From: Brevirhabdus pacifica
GTDB lineage: Bacteria > Pseudomonadota > Alphaproteobacteria > Rhodobacterales > Rhodobacteraceae
Direction: 5' to 3'
Assembly (NCBI RefSeq): GCF_002797755.1
Contig: NZ_PGFI01000011.1
Location: forward strand, 558,001 to 622,000
DNA: 64,000 bases
Of the stretch, positions 40,285-48,851 are shown in pieces. The notes beneath the pieces are model-generated. The model was not told the origin of the DNA and searched no databases. It saw nothing but the letters and a program-made list of their open reading frames with translations. Each line of letters opens with the position of its first letter. Position 1 is the first letter of the stretch. The position numbers and the translations under genes are program-made.

Positions 40285-40826
40285 TCGCGCTGGATGACAT
40301 CGACCGCCGGCTGCTGCTGGCCCTGGCAGAGGATGCGACCCTGTCGTCGGGGGCGCTCGGTCGCCGACTTGGCCTTTCGCAGCCCGCCGCCTGGCGCCGG
40401 GTGCGCAGGTTGGAGGAGGCCGGTATCATCGCCGGGCGCCGCCTGGATCTGGATACCGAGCGGCTGGGCTTCGGCGTGACCGTGTTCCTGGGCGTGAAGC
40501 TGGCCACCAAGGGGCGCGTCAGCCTCGAGGATTTCGAGCGCGCGGTCTCGGCCATCCCCGAGGTGCAGACCGTCCAGCATGTGCTGGGTCTTTATGATTA
40601 CCGGCTGCGCATCGTCGCCCGCGACCTCAGCGATTTTGAGCGTGTCCTCCGCCGCCGCCTGATGACCCTGCCCGGCGTGGGCGAGGTCGAGGCGAACGTG
40701 CTGCTGTCGGAAGAGCGTCTGCCGGGGCCGCTGGGCGTGCGCGCAGCCGCCCGGGGCGGACGCGACGGAGGCGATGGAGACGGGGAAGGCGGGCCCGAAA
40801 CGACGGGCAATTCACCCGGCGAATAG
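40281..40826 (+). CDS. Lrp/AsnC family transcriptional regulator (second of two)
   Basis: 181 residues. The N-terminal MIALDDIDRRLLLALAEDAT and SGALGRRLGLSQPAAWRRVR give the same DNA-binding unit as the previous gene, and IPEVQTVQHVLGLYDYRLRI with LPGVGEVEANVLL gives the RAM domain. A Gly/Asp-rich tail of about 30 residues (ARGGRDGGDGDGEGG) is atypical. ATGA overlap with the first regulator implies coupled synthesis, so heteromeric Lrp assemblies are conceivable. The two proteins are clearly diverged, so this is an old duplication. Confidence 0.88.
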   Translation: MIALDDIDRRLLLALAEDATLSSGALGRRLGLSQPAAWRRVRRLEEAGIIAGRRLDLDTERLGFGVTVFLGVKLATKGRVSLEDFERAVSAIPEVQTVQHVLGLYDYRLRIVARDLSDFERVLRRRLMTLPGVGEVEANVLLSEERLPGPLGVRAAARGGRDGGDGDGEGGPETTGNSPGE

Positions 40827-40902
40827 CAGCTATGGGCAGAAACGCCTTGCCCTGCGCCATGTTGCCGCCCTAGGACTCGCCCAGCTTTGAAGGAGACCTA
40901 CG

Positions 40903-42030
40903 ATGGCCGCGCTGCTCGATACAGTCGATCCCGACGGATTGCTCGAATTTTCGGTGGTATTCACCGACCGCTCGCTCAACCACATGAGCAAGGCGTTTCA
41001 GCAGGTGATGCGCGACATCTCGGGCATGCTGGGCGAGGTCTACAACTCCGACGGCGTGGCGCTTGTGCCCGGCGGCGGCACCTACGCGATGGAGGCGGTC
41101 GCCCGCCAGTTCGGCGCCGGTGCCCACGCGATGATCGTGCGCAACGGCTGGTTCTCCTATCGCTGGAGCCAGATCTTCGAAGCCGGCGGCATGGCCCGGG
41201 AAACCACTGTCTTCAAGGCGCGCCAGATCGGCAACGACAGCCGCGCCCCCTATGCCCCCGCTCCGATCGAAGAGGTGACCCGCGCCATCCGCGAGGCCCG
41301 TCCCGACGTGGTCTTCGCCCCCCACGTGGAAACCTCGGCCGGGCTTATCCTGCCCGAGGCCTATGTCACCGCCCTGGCCTCCGCTGCCCACGAGGTGGGC
41401 GCGCTGCTGGTGCTGGACTGCATCGCCAGCGGGTGTGCCTGGATCGACATGAAGGCCACCGGCGTCGATGTGCTGATCTCGGCGCCGCAGAAGGGCTGGT
41501 CGGCCTCGCCCTCGGCCGGGCTGGTGATGATGAGCGAGCGGGCTCTGGCCCGGCTGGAGGAGACGAAATCTGACAGCTTCGCGATGGACCTGGCCAAGTG
41601 GCGCTCGATCATGGTCGCCTATGAACAGGGCGGTCACGCCTATCACGCGACCATGCCCACCGACGCGCTGCACGATTTCCGCGACACAATGCTGGAGACC
41701 CGCGAATACGGTTTCGACAAGCTGTGCGAGCGCCAGTGGGAGCTGGGCCGCCGCGTGCGTGCCCTGCTGCAGGAGCGTGGGGTGCAGTCGGTCGCGGCCG
41801 AAGGGTTTGGCGCGCCGGGCGTGGTCGTCAGCTACACCGACGACCCGGACGTGCAGAACGGCAGCGCCTTCGCCGCGCGGGGCATGCAGATCGCGGCCGG
41901 CGTGCCGCTGCAATGCGACGAGCCCGAGGATTTTCGCACCTTCCGCCTGGGCCTCTTCGGGCTGGACAAGCTTTACGATGTCGACGCCACCGTCGCGCGC
42001 CTGACCAAGGTGCTGGACGCGGTGCTCTGA
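40903..42030 (+). CDS. Class V PLP-dependent aminotransferase
   Basis: 375 residues. PLP lysine in VLISAPQKGWSASPSAGLVM near residue 197; the cofactor-binding aspartate in LLVLDCIASGCAWIDM; and the glycine-rich NSDGVALVPGGGTYAMEAVA near residue 50. It resembles the alanine/serine-glyoxylate and 2-aminoethylphosphonate aminotransferase branch, but the substrate cannot be named. AAGGAG lies 7 nt before the ATG. It starts 76 nt after the Lrp pair on the same strand and may be under their control, in line with amino-acid metabolism. Confidence 0.8.
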   Translation: MAALLDTVDPDGLLEFSVVFTDRSLNHMSKAFQQVMRDISGMLGEVYNSDGVALVPGGGTYAMEAVARQFGAGAHAMIVRNGWFSYRWSQIFEAGGMARETTVFKARQIGNDSRAPYAPAPIEEVTRAIREARPDVVFAPHVETSAGLILPEAYVTALASAAHEVGALLVLDCIASGCAWIDMKATGVDVLISAPQKGWSASPSAGLVMMSERALARLEETKSDSFAMDLAKWRSIMVAYEQGGHAYHATMPTDALHDFRDTMLETREYGFDKLCERQWELGRRVRALLQERGVQSVAAEGFGAPGVVVSYTDDPDVQNGSAFAARGMQIAAGVPLQCDEPEDFRTFRLGLFGLDKLYDVDATVARLTKVLDAVL

Positions 42031-42046
42031 TCCCGGGGCGCGCGGG

Positions 42047-43366
42047 TCAGCCGACCGGCGCGCCCCCTTCCTTCTTCGCGGAGCTGTCGGTCGCCTCGCC
42101 GCCGGGCGCTTCGGCCCCGGCGCCCAGGCCCAGCCGCATCAGGCCCGTGCGCACCGGCGCCAGGCCGTGGATCAGCTCCAGCCCCTTCAGCCGCCCGTCG
42201 CGCAGGATCGGGGCCCCGGCCATCGACGCCCGGTTCAACAGGTCCACACCCGCGACCCGCGCCCGCAGTTCGGGCCAGCGGCGGCGCTGGTAGGCATCCA
42301 GCACGTCGTCGGACCCCGGATCGCCCCCCGACTCAAGCGCCAGGTCCAGCAACAGCGCGATGTCCCCGATGCTCATGTTCAGGCCTTGTGCGCCGATCGG
42401 GGGCACCACATGGGCGGCCTCTGCGATGAGGGCGCTGCGCTGGGCGGTCAGCCGCTCGGCGATCTGGCTGACGATTGGCCAGAGGCCCCGGGGTCCGATC
42501 AGCCGCAGCGGACCCAGCACGCCCGCCGACCGTTCGGTCATCAGCGCCTCGAACTCGGCCACATCCAGGCTGGCCAGTCGCTGCGCCTCGGGGCCGCTTT
42601 CCATCCACACCACGGCCGAGCGCGGCCGCCCCTCGTGATCGGGCAGGGGGACGAGGGTGAAGGGGCCGCCGGTGCGGTGAACCTCGGTCGAGACATTGTC
42701 ATGGGGCCGGTCGTGGCCCACCGCGAAGGTCAGCGCCTTCTGCCCGTAGCGGGTGACACGGGCCGTAATGCCAAGCGCCTCGCGCACGCGGGATTCGCGC
42801 CCGTCGGCCGCGATCAGAAGCCGCGCGCGGACCGGCGCGCCCTGGCTCAGGGTGACATGGGCATGGGCCTCGCGGGTCAGCACGTCGCGGGTGGCAGTGC
42901 CCGGCAGCAGGGTGACGTGCGGCAGCTCGTTCAGCCGTGCCAGCAGCTCGCGCCGCAACAGCCAGTTGGGAAAGTTCCAGCCGAAGGGTGTGTCCTCGGA
43001 CAGATCCCGGCTTTCGAAATCGCAGGTGGCGCGGGGCGCAGCCTCCTCGCCGCCGGCATCGACGATCCGCATCACCCGCAGCGCCGAGGCGTGGGGCAGC
43101 AGCCTGTCCCAGACGCCCGCACGCCGCAGCAGCGCGCGCGCCGGTTGCAGCAGGGCGGTGGTGCGCAGGTCGGCGCCGGGGGCCTCGGCCTCGGTCACCT
43201 GGGGGGCGGGGTCGACACAGATGACCGCGTAGCCCGCGCTGCCGAAGGCCGCGGCCGCCGTCAGCCCCGCGATGCCGCCGCCCGAGATCAGCACATCGGT
43301 CTGGCGCGGCCGCTCCGGCCTTCCGTCCCGGCGGGCTGATCGGCCCTGATACTGGCTGTCGGTCAT
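42047..43366 (-). CDS. UbiH/UbiF/COQ6-family FAD-dependent hydroxylase
   Basis: 439 residues. FAD fold VLISGGGIAGLTAAAAFG near residue 26, the DLRTTALLQPARALLRRAGV segment, the second FAD motif LLIAADGRESRVREALG, and AHVVPPIGAQGLNMSIGDIA, which corresponds to the family GD-type motif. These enzymes hydroxylate the aromatic ring of ubiquinone precursors. Which position it modifies cannot be read from sequence. The start at 43366 is chosen because the longer frame upstream is not family-like. It is 31 nt downstream of the HAD gene on the same strand. Confidence 0.85.
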   Translation of the reverse strand: MTDSQYQGRSARRDGRPERPRQTDVLISGGGIAGLTAAAAFGSAGYAVICVDPAPQVTEAEAPGADLRTTALLQPARALLRRAGVWDRLLPHASALRVMRIVDAGGEEAAPRATCDFESRDLSEDTPFGWNFPNWLLRRELLARLNELPHVTLLPGTATRDVLTREAHAHVTLSQGAPVRARLLIAADGRESRVREALGITARVTRYGQKALTFAVGHDRPHDNVSTEVHRTGGPFTLVPLPDHEGRPRSAVVWMESGPEAQRLASLDVAEFEALMTERSAGVLGPLRLIGPRGLWPIVSQIAERLTAQRSALIAEAAHVVPPIGAQGLNMSIGDIALLLDLALESGGDPGSDDVLDAYQRRRWPELRARVAGVDLLNRASMAGAPILRDGRLKGLELIHGLAPVRTGLMRLGLGAGAEAPGGEATDSSAKKEGGAPVG

Positions 43367-43397
43367 CGGTGCGGATCCTTCGCGGCGGGGGCGGCCT

Positions 43398-44054
43398 TCA
43401 TGTGCAACGTCCGAGAAAGGCACACAGGTCGTCGGTGTGATGATGGATATGGGGCGCGGGGCTTGCGTCGGGGGCGACGTGGACCGTGCGCATTCCCATC
43501 TCGTGGGGGGCCAGCAGATTGCGGGCGTCATCCTCGAACATCGAGGCCACCTCGGGTCGGCAGCCGTCGCGGGCAAAGATCGCCTCGAAGGCCTGGCGGC
43601 GAGGCTTGGGGTGAAACCCCGCATCCTCCACCCCGTAGACCGCGTCGAAACAGCCGGCCAGGCCGCGCCCTTCCAGCACCCGCCGCGCATAGGGGGCAGA
43701 GCCGTTGGTGTAGACGATCCGCCGCCCCGGCAGCGCCGAGATTGCGGCGGCCAGCGCCGGATCGGGCTCCAGCGCCGAGAAATCGATCTCGTGCACCTCG
43801 ACCAGATATTCGTGCGGATCGGCGCCGTGAACCTCCATCAGCCCGGCCAGCGTCGTGCCGTAATCGCGCCAGTAAAGGGCGCGCAGGCGGCTGGCCTCGG
43901 CCTCCGAAACGCTCAGGCTGCGGGCCACCCAATCGGTCATCCGCCGCTCGATCTGGTCGAATAGGCGCACCGAGGGCGGGTATAGCGTATTGTCCAAGTC
44001 GAAGACCCAGGTCGAGACATGGGAAAACTGGTCGGTGATCTGCGGGTGCGCCAT
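43398..44054 (-). CDS. HAD-superfamily pyrimidine 5'-nucleotidase-like phosphatase
   Basis: 218 residues. Motif I with the nucleophile is WVFDLDNTLYPPSVRLFDQI near residue 16; motif II is RRIVYTNGSAPYARRVLEG; motif III lysine is in GFHPKPRRQAFEAI; and motif IV is SMFEDDARNLLAPHEMGMRT. The YP after DNTL and the short cap place it with the pyrimidine 5'-nucleotidase group (SDT1/Phm8-like). Substrate in the cell not known. It precedes the UbiH-type gene in the same direction and is divergent from the GntR regulator. Confidence 0.87.
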   Translation of the reverse strand: MAHPQITDQFSHVSTWVFDLDNTLYPPSVRLFDQIERRMTDWVARSLSVSEAEASRLRALYWRDYGTTLAGLMEVHGADPHEYLVEVHEIDFSALEPDPALAAAISALPGRRIVYTNGSAPYARRVLEGRGLAGCFDAVYGVEDAGFHPKPRRQAFEAIFARDGCRPEVASMFEDDARNLLAPHEMGMRTVHVAPDASPAPHIHHHTDDLCAFLGRCT

Positions 44055-44152
44055 GGGCCGAAGCTAGCGCGGCGCGCGTGCGGCTTCAACGTCACTTGCG
44101 TTGTTTTGCATGTTTCGGATAGCGTGCCGCGTCCGACCAAAGGCAAGGAAAC

Positions 44153-44794
44153 ATGAGCGAAGACAGACCCCAGCAGAAAGACGCGTATTCCCTGATTCTC
44201 GATGCGATCGACGTGGGGATCTATCGCCCTGGCGACCGGCTGGTCGAAAGCGAGCTGGCCGAGCGGTTCGGCGTGTCGCGGACCCCGATCCGCGAGGCGC
44301 TGCAGCGGCTTGAGACCCAGTCGCTGCTGTCCCGGGACGGGCGCAGCCTGATGGTCGCCTCGCTGGATCACAACCAGATGGCCGAGCTTTACGAGGTGCG
44401 CATCGAGCTTGAGGGCCTGGCCGCGCGGCTGGCCGCCCGCCACGCCACCGAGGCCGAGGGCCGCGTTCTGCAATCCTTCATCGACGAGGACCGGGAGCTG
44501 CTGGGCGACCCCTCGGCGCTGGCGCGGGCCAACCGCCGGTTCCACCGTCAGATCCACCTGGCCTCGCACAACCGTTTCCTGGTGCAGCAGCTGGACCTGG
44601 TCTACCGCTCGATGACGCTGATGGCGACGACCTCGCTGGCCGTCGAGGGGCGGGGCCACATCGCCCTGGCCGAGCATCAGAGCATCGTCGACGCCATCCG
44701 GTCGCGCGACGGGGACGCCGCCTATGCGGCGCTGCGCGAACATATCTCGATGGCCTTCGAGACCCGGTTGAAGAACGACGCCAGCGAGTTCTGA
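44153..44794 (+). CDS. GntR family transcriptional regulator (FadR/FCD subfamily)
   Basis: 213 residues. N-terminal winged helix with YRPGDRLVESELAERFGVSR and TPIREALQRLETQSLL, the classic GntR signature, followed by an all-helical FCD domain (ELYEVRIELEGLAARLAARH, then NRRFHRQIHLASHNRFL, and ALAEHQSIVDAIRSRDGDAA). The FCD domain usually binds organic acids through metal-liganding Asp/His residues, which are present. The effector and targets are unknown; it is divergent from the HAD gene and convergent with the glycosyltransferase. Confidence 0.9.
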   Translation: MSEDRPQQKDAYSLILDAIDVGIYRPGDRLVESELAERFGVSRTPIREALQRLETQSLLSRDGRSLMVASLDHNQMAELYEVRIELEGLAARLAARHATEAEGRVLQSFIDEDRELLGDPSALARANRRFHRQIHLASHNRFLVQQLDLVYRSMTLMATTSLAVEGRGHIALAEHQSIVDAIRSRDGDAAYAALREHISMAFETRLKNDASEF

Positions 44795-44850
44795 CGCCCC
44801 CGGTCGCGTCGCGTCCCCCCTGATCCGCCGCGCCGGTGGCCGCCCCTGCC

Positions 44851-46692
44851 TTAGGCCGGGGGACGCCCCGCGCCGCCGGCCTCGCGCGCGGCCGGATCGA
44901 CCCCGTGGGGGGTCTTGTCCCAGTAGAAGGGCAGGAACAGCAATTCCCCCGCCGCCTTGGTCATCGCCAGCGAGGCCAGGGGAAAATAAAGGTGCATCGA
45001 CAGGATCCACGGCATCAGCGGGGGCGTTCCCCGCCGCGCCACCGCCAGCAGCGCCACTGCCATCGCCGCGATCTCGGCCAGCAGGAACCCGACCTGGAAG
45101 GCGCGCACCGCCTCGGGCGACAGGTGCAGCGCGGCCGGGTGCAGGAGCCCGAAACTCAAAAGCCAGAAGGACAGCAGCACCGGGGCCAGGGCAAAGCCGA
45201 TCAACGTGCCCAGAAACAGGACCTGCAAGGCCAAGAAGCGCCGCAACCCCAGGTCACGCAAAAGGGCCCCTGGTCTGTGCATGTGGACCATGTAGGTCAT
45301 GGCATAGCCCTTCAGCCAACGCGATCGCTGACGCACCCACGGCATGATCCGGCAGGTCGCCTCCTCGCGCGTGACCGAGGCGGCAAGCTCGGTCCGGTAG
45401 CCGAACCGCGCAAGCCGGATGCCCAGATCTGCATCCTCGGTGACGTTGTGGGCGTCCCAACCGCCCAGCTCCTCCAGCACGGCCCGGCGGATGAAAAGCG
45501 AGGTGCCGCCCAGCGGGATCGGCAGGCCCAGCCCCTCGAACCCCGGCAGGACGACCCGGAACCAGGTCGCGTATTCGATGGTGAAACAGCGCGACAGCCA
45601 GTTGGTGTCGGTGTTGTAGTAATCCAGCACGCATTGCACACAGGCCACGCGCGATCCGGCCTGGAACAGGTGCTGCACCACCTTGCGGATCTGGTCGGGT
45701 TCGGGCGCGTCCTCGGCGTCATAGATGCCGATGATGCTGCCGCGACAGAATGGCAGGGCGAAGTTCAGCGCCCGTGGCTTGGTGCGCAGCGGACCGTGGG
45801 GCACGACGATCACCCGGACGTGGTCGGGCAGGCTGGCGCAGCTCAACCCGGCGCGGGTGGGGCGGTCCCGCTCCTCGACGATCAGGCAGATTTCCAGCCG
45901 GTCGGAGGGATAGTCCAGCCGCCCCAGCCGTTGCATCAACCGCTCGGTGATCCGCTCCTCGCGCAGCAGGGGCACGAGGACCGAAACCATCGGCAACCGC
46001 GCCTGGGCGACATCGGCCCCCGCGTTGCCGCTCCCGGCGCTTGCCTCCGTCTCCGCCAAGACGGGCCGTCGGGCCGGCGCGACAGCCGTCGTCAAGGGCA
46101 CCACCACCGCCTCCGGGACAGGTTGCGGGCGTCGCCAGGCCCGCAGCGCGGCCGCGACCTTCAGGAAGGTGTTCAGCGCCAGCACGCAAGCGGCCAGGAT
46201 GAAGACCAGCGTGAAAACCTGTGACGGGCTGCCCAGCGACAACCCGGTCAGCGCCAGCAACCCGCCCGACATCAATTGCCCCCGCCCCGGCCCGGCCAGG
46301 TCGCGACAGCTATGGGCCGCCGGCAACCCCCGCTCGGCCTCGCGCACCAGATCGCCCCGGCGCAGGCGCAGGATCTCATCCTGGATCTCTCGGCGCGGGG
46401 CGGTGCAGGTCACGACCGGCCCCAGACGCTGGACCAGCCTGCGCCGCGCGGTGGGTGAAAGAGGGGCGGCCGAGGCCAGCAGCACCGCGCCGCCCACGTC
46501 GCGCAGGGGCAGCACCGACAGCCGCAGGCAAAGCCGCGCGCCGGCGCGGTCCAGCAATCGGGGATCGGCTGGGGGAAGGGGATGAACGGAACCGGGCGCC
46601 GGCGCCTTGGCCGCCGGCGCGGCGGTAACCGGATGCGGCGCAGCCGCAAGCGGCGGTGCGGCAGCACCCATATCCGACAAGAGCGATCCCAT
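44851..46692 (-). CDS. Membrane glycosyltransferase family 2 protein with extra N-terminal domain
   Basis: 613 residues. About 150 N-terminal residues, Ala/Pro-rich then LRLSVLPLRDVGGAVLLASA and RRRLVQRLGPVVTCTAP, resemble the small N-terminal domain seen in some GspE/NfrB-type proteins (weak). A helix (VFTLVFILAACVLALNTFL) precedes the GT2 domain with VSVLVPLLREE, IGIYDAEDAPEPDQIRKV (metal-binding DxED), NVTEDADLGIRLARFGY and VRQRSRWLKGY (QxxRW), the hallmarks of processive beta-glycosyltransferases. Further helices follow. The start at 46692 has AGGAG 7 nt upstream; a TTG at 46707 is rejected. A CtrA-type box and a perfect palindrome lie directly upstream. It may make an exopolysaccharide. 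Confidence 0.82.
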   Translation of the reverse strand: MGSLLSDMGAAAPPLAAAPHPVTAAPAAKAPAPGSVHPLPPADPRLLDRAGARLCLRLSVLPLRDVGGAVLLASAAPLSPTARRRLVQRLGPVVTCTAPRREIQDEILRLRRGDLVREAERGLPAAHSCRDLAGPGRGQLMSGGLLALTGLSLGSPSQVFTLVFILAACVLALNTFLKVAAALRAWRRPQPVPEAVVVPLTTAVAPARRPVLAETEASAGSGNAGADVAQARLPMVSVLVPLLREERITERLMQRLGRLDYPSDRLEICLIVEERDRPTRAGLSCASLPDHVRVIVVPHGPLRTKPRALNFALPFCRGSIIGIYDAEDAPEPDQIRKVVQHLFQAGSRVACVQCVLDYYNTDTNWLSRCFTIEYATWFRVVLPGFEGLGLPIPLGGTSLFIRRAVLEELGGWDAHNVTEDADLGIRLARFGYRTELAASVTREEATCRIMPWVRQRSRWLKGYAMTYMVHMHRPGALLRDLGLRRFLALQVLFLGTLIGFALAPVLLSFWLLSFGLLHPAALHLSPEAVRAFQVGFLLAEIAAMAVALLAVARRGTPPLMPWILSMHLYFPLASLAMTKAAGELLFLPFYWDKTPHGVDPAAREAGGAGRPPA

Positions 46693-46703
46693 CGCGAAAC
46701 TCC

Positions 46704-46718
46704 TCAAGAGTCTCTTGA
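46704..46718. promoter_or_regulatory. Perfect 15-bp palindrome just upstream of the GT2 gene
   Basis: TCAAGAGTCTCTTGA: 7-bp arms around one central base. On the minus strand it ends at the ribosome-binding site of the GT2 gene, so it could be an operator or an RNA hairpin that controls translation. Confidence 0.5.
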
Positions 46719-46734
46719 TGAAACCGCCCCTAGG

Positions 46735-46749
46735 TTAAGCTGCGATTAA
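46735..46749 (-). promoter_or_regulatory. CtrA-type binding site (TTAA-N7-TTAA)
   Basis: TTAA at 46735-46738 and TTAA at 46746-46749, exactly 7 nt apart; on the minus strand it reads TTAATCGCAGCTTAACC. It matches the CtrA consensus of alphaproteobacteria and lies about 43 nt upstream of the GT2 start codon. No in-vivo evidence. Confidence 0.55.
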
Positions 46750-46798
46750 CGGAAGTGCTCAGGCGGGGCGGCGCATGGTGCCGCCCCCGCCCGATGGA

Positions 46799-47968
46799 TC
46801 AGGCCTGTTCGCGGATCGCGTCGCTGAAACGCTCGAACAGGTAAAGGCTGTCCTGCGGCCCGGGGCTGGCCTCGGGGTGGTACTGGACCGAGTAGACGGG
46901 CCGGTCGGTCATGCGGATGCCGCAGTTCGAACCGTCGAAAAGCGACACATGCGTCTCCATCACACCCTCGGGCAGCGACTGGCTGTCGACGGTGAAGCCG
47001 TGGTTCATCGACGTGATCTCGACCTTGCCGGTCTCGACGTTCTTGACCGGGTGGTTTGCGCCGTGATGGCCGTGGTTCATCTTGACCGTGCGGGCGCCCA
47101 GGGCGCGGGCCAGGATCTGGTGGCCGAGGCAGATGCCGAAGACGGGGATCTGCGACTTGGCCAGCACTTCCTGCACCGTCGGCACGGCGTATTCGCCGGT
47201 CGCCGCCGGATCGCCCGGGCCGTTCGACAGGAACAGGCCCTGCGGATCATGGGCCAGGATCTCCTCGGCGGTGGCGGTGGCGGGCAGCACGGTCACATCG
47301 CAACCGGCCGAGGCCAGGCTGCGCAGGATGTTGCGTTTGGCGCCGTAGTCGATCGCCACGACCCGGTGGCCCGGCTCTGTGCGCGGCTGGAACCCGTCGG
47401 GCCAGGCCCAACGCATCTCGTTCCACTGGTAGGTCTGGGCGCAGGTGACCTCTTTGGCCAGATCCAGCCCCACCAACCCGGGAAAGCCGCGGGCGGCGGC
47501 GACCAGCGCCTCGATGTCGAAATTGCCGTCGGGCGCATGGATCAGCGCCACATGGGGCGCGCCCTGCTGGCGGATGGCGCGGGTCAGGCGCCGGGTGTCG
47601 ATGCCGCCGATGCCGATACGACCGCGCTTGGCCATCCAGTCCGAGAGATCCTCGGCGGCGCGCCAGCTTGAGGGTTCGGTCGGATCCCATTTCACGACGA
47701 TGCCGGCCGCGACCGGCTCGCCGCTCTCGTCATCGTCGGGATTGACCCCGACGTTGCCCACATGGGGGAAGGTGAAGGTGACGACCTGGCCGGCATAGGA
47801 CGGATCGGTCATGATCTCTTGGTAGCCGGTCATTGCGGTGTTGAAACACAGCTCGGCCGTGGTTTCGCCAGTGGCGCCGAAACCCTTGCCAAAGAACAGG
47901 GTGCCATCGGCCAGGGCCAGGCAGGCGGTGGGGTGATTGGTCGACTTGTCGGACATTCCGGCAGGCAT
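46799..47968 (-). CDS. carA: Carbamoyl-phosphate synthase small subunit
   Basis: Glutamine amidotransferase subunit that supplies ammonia for carbamoyl phosphate, feeding arginine and pyrimidine synthesis. 389 residues. N-terminal ACLALADGTLFFGKGFGATG, then GYQEIMTDPSYAGQVVTFTF, GIGGIDTRRLTRAIR; the class I amidotransferase domain has FLSNGPGDPAATGEY, the nucleophile in VFGICLGHQILARALGA and the terminal His/Glu in VQYHPEASPGPQDS. GGAG lies 7 nt before the ATG at 47968. A good promoter with a palindrome in the spacer lies upstream. carB is not in the window. Confidence 0.96.
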   Translation of the reverse strand: MPAGMSDKSTNHPTACLALADGTLFFGKGFGATGETTAELCFNTAMTGYQEIMTDPSYAGQVVTFTFPHVGNVGVNPDDDESGEPVAAGIVVKWDPTEPSSWRAAEDLSDWMAKRGRIGIGGIDTRRLTRAIRQQGAPHVALIHAPDGNFDIEALVAAARGFPGLVGLDLAKEVTCAQTYQWNEMRWAWPDGFQPRTEPGHRVVAIDYGAKRNILRSLASAGCDVTVLPATATAEEILAHDPQGLFLSNGPGDPAATGEYAVPTVQEVLAKSQIPVFGICLGHQILARALGARTVKMNHGHHGANHPVKNVETGKVEITSMNHGFTVDSQSLPEGVMETHVSLFDGSNCGIRMTDRPVYSVQYHPEASPGPQDSLYLFERFSDAIREQA

Positions 47969-47997
47969 GGGGCAGCTCCAATGCTCAAACTGGCCGG

Positions 47998-48026
47998 AAC
48001 CTATTGACTGGGCCAGTCACGGTCAA
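47998..48026 (-). promoter_or_regulatory. carA promoter with a palindrome in its spacer
   Basis: On the minus strand: TTGACC (-35, plus 48021-48026), 17-nt spacer, TAGGTT (-10, plus 47998-48003), about 30 nt before the carA ATG. The spacer holds the perfect palindrome TGACTGGGCCAGTCA (48005-48019), a likely operator. Confidence 0.65.
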
Positions 48027-48084
48027 GGGGGGCGGCCAAATAGAAAACTCAATATTATCAGTATCTTGCCAATTACCGGCAAGG

Positions 48085-48113
48085 TTGCTCCGACCGCAGG
48101 GGCAGGCTATTGT
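48085..48113 (+). promoter_or_regulatory. Promoter of the YqeY-family gene
   Basis: TTGCTC (48085-48090), 17-nt spacer, TATTGT (48108-48113), about 38 nt before the start codon. Just upstream is the dyad CTTGCC-N7-GGCAAG (48065-48083). Confidence 0.6.
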
Positions 48114-48150
48114 GGGCGACCGATATGCAACTTGCGACAGGATATGCAGC

Positions 48151-48609
48151 ATGGACCTGAGGACACGCATCACCGATGCCTTGAAATCGGCGATGAAAAA
48201 CCGCGAGACGGACCGCCTGTCGACCTTGCGCCTGATCAACGCGGCGATCAAGGACCGTGACATCGCCCTGCGCGGCGAGGGCCGCCCCGAGGGCGTCGAC
48301 GAGGCCGAGGTGCTGGCAATCCTGGGCAAGATGGTCAAGCAGCGCCAGGAAAGCGCCCGCTCCTATGAGGAGGCCGGCCGCGTCGACCTGGCCGAGCGCG
48401 AGCGCGCCGAGATCGAGATCATCGGCGAATTCCTTCCCCGACAACTGAGCGACAGCGAGATCGACGCCGCCATCGCCGCCGCCATTTCCGAGACCGGCGC
48501 CGACTCGATCCGCGACATGGGCAAGGTGATGGGCGAGTTGAAGTCGCGCTACACCGGCCAGATGGATTTCGGCGCCGTCGGCCCCCGGGTCCGCGACCGC
48601 CTGGGCTAA
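48151..48609 (+). CDS. GatB/YqeY domain-containing protein
   Basis: 152 residues, entirely composed of the YqeY domain: MDLRTRITDALKSAMKNRET, STLRLINAAIKDRDIALRGE, RQESARSYEEAGRVDLAERE and EIEIIGEFLPRQLSDSEID. The C-terminal half corresponds to the tRNA-binding helical domain shared with GatB, so a role in tRNA amidation or quality control has been proposed for the family but is not proven. The start at 48151 is well placed behind a promoter. It is divergent from carA. Confidence 0.9.
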   Translation: MDLRTRITDALKSAMKNRETDRLSTLRLINAAIKDRDIALRGEGRPEGVDEAEVLAILGKMVKQRQESARSYEEAGRVDLAERERAEIEIIGEFLPRQLSDSEIDAAIAAAISETGADSIRDMGKVMGELKSRYTGQMDFGAVGPRVRDRLG

Positions 48610-48742
48610 GACCCTCGCGCCCCGGCGCCGCCCTCTTTTCACCGATCATGAACACCTACGCCGGGGCCCGCGCCTTGGGCGAGTGCGCCCTTGCGTGACC
48701 GCCCGCGCAAGATTCACGTCACCCGGGCACGCGCCCCCCGCC

Positions 48743-48774
48743 TTCATTGTCGCCGAAATATCCCCGCCGGAGGC
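48743..48774 (-). repeat. Intergenic repeat element, copy 2 of 4
   Basis: On the minus strand GCCTCCGGCGGGGATATTT then CGGCGACAATGAA. It lies between the YqeY gene and DUF2244 gene, which converge there. The rest of this 240-bp gap shows no gene. Confidence 0.85.
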
Positions 48775-48851
48775 TCCTTCACGCCCAACAGGGCCAGGCA
48801 TCCCGGCAAGGCGCGCGGCCGCCACCAGGCCCGGCCAACCCTCCGCCTGCC

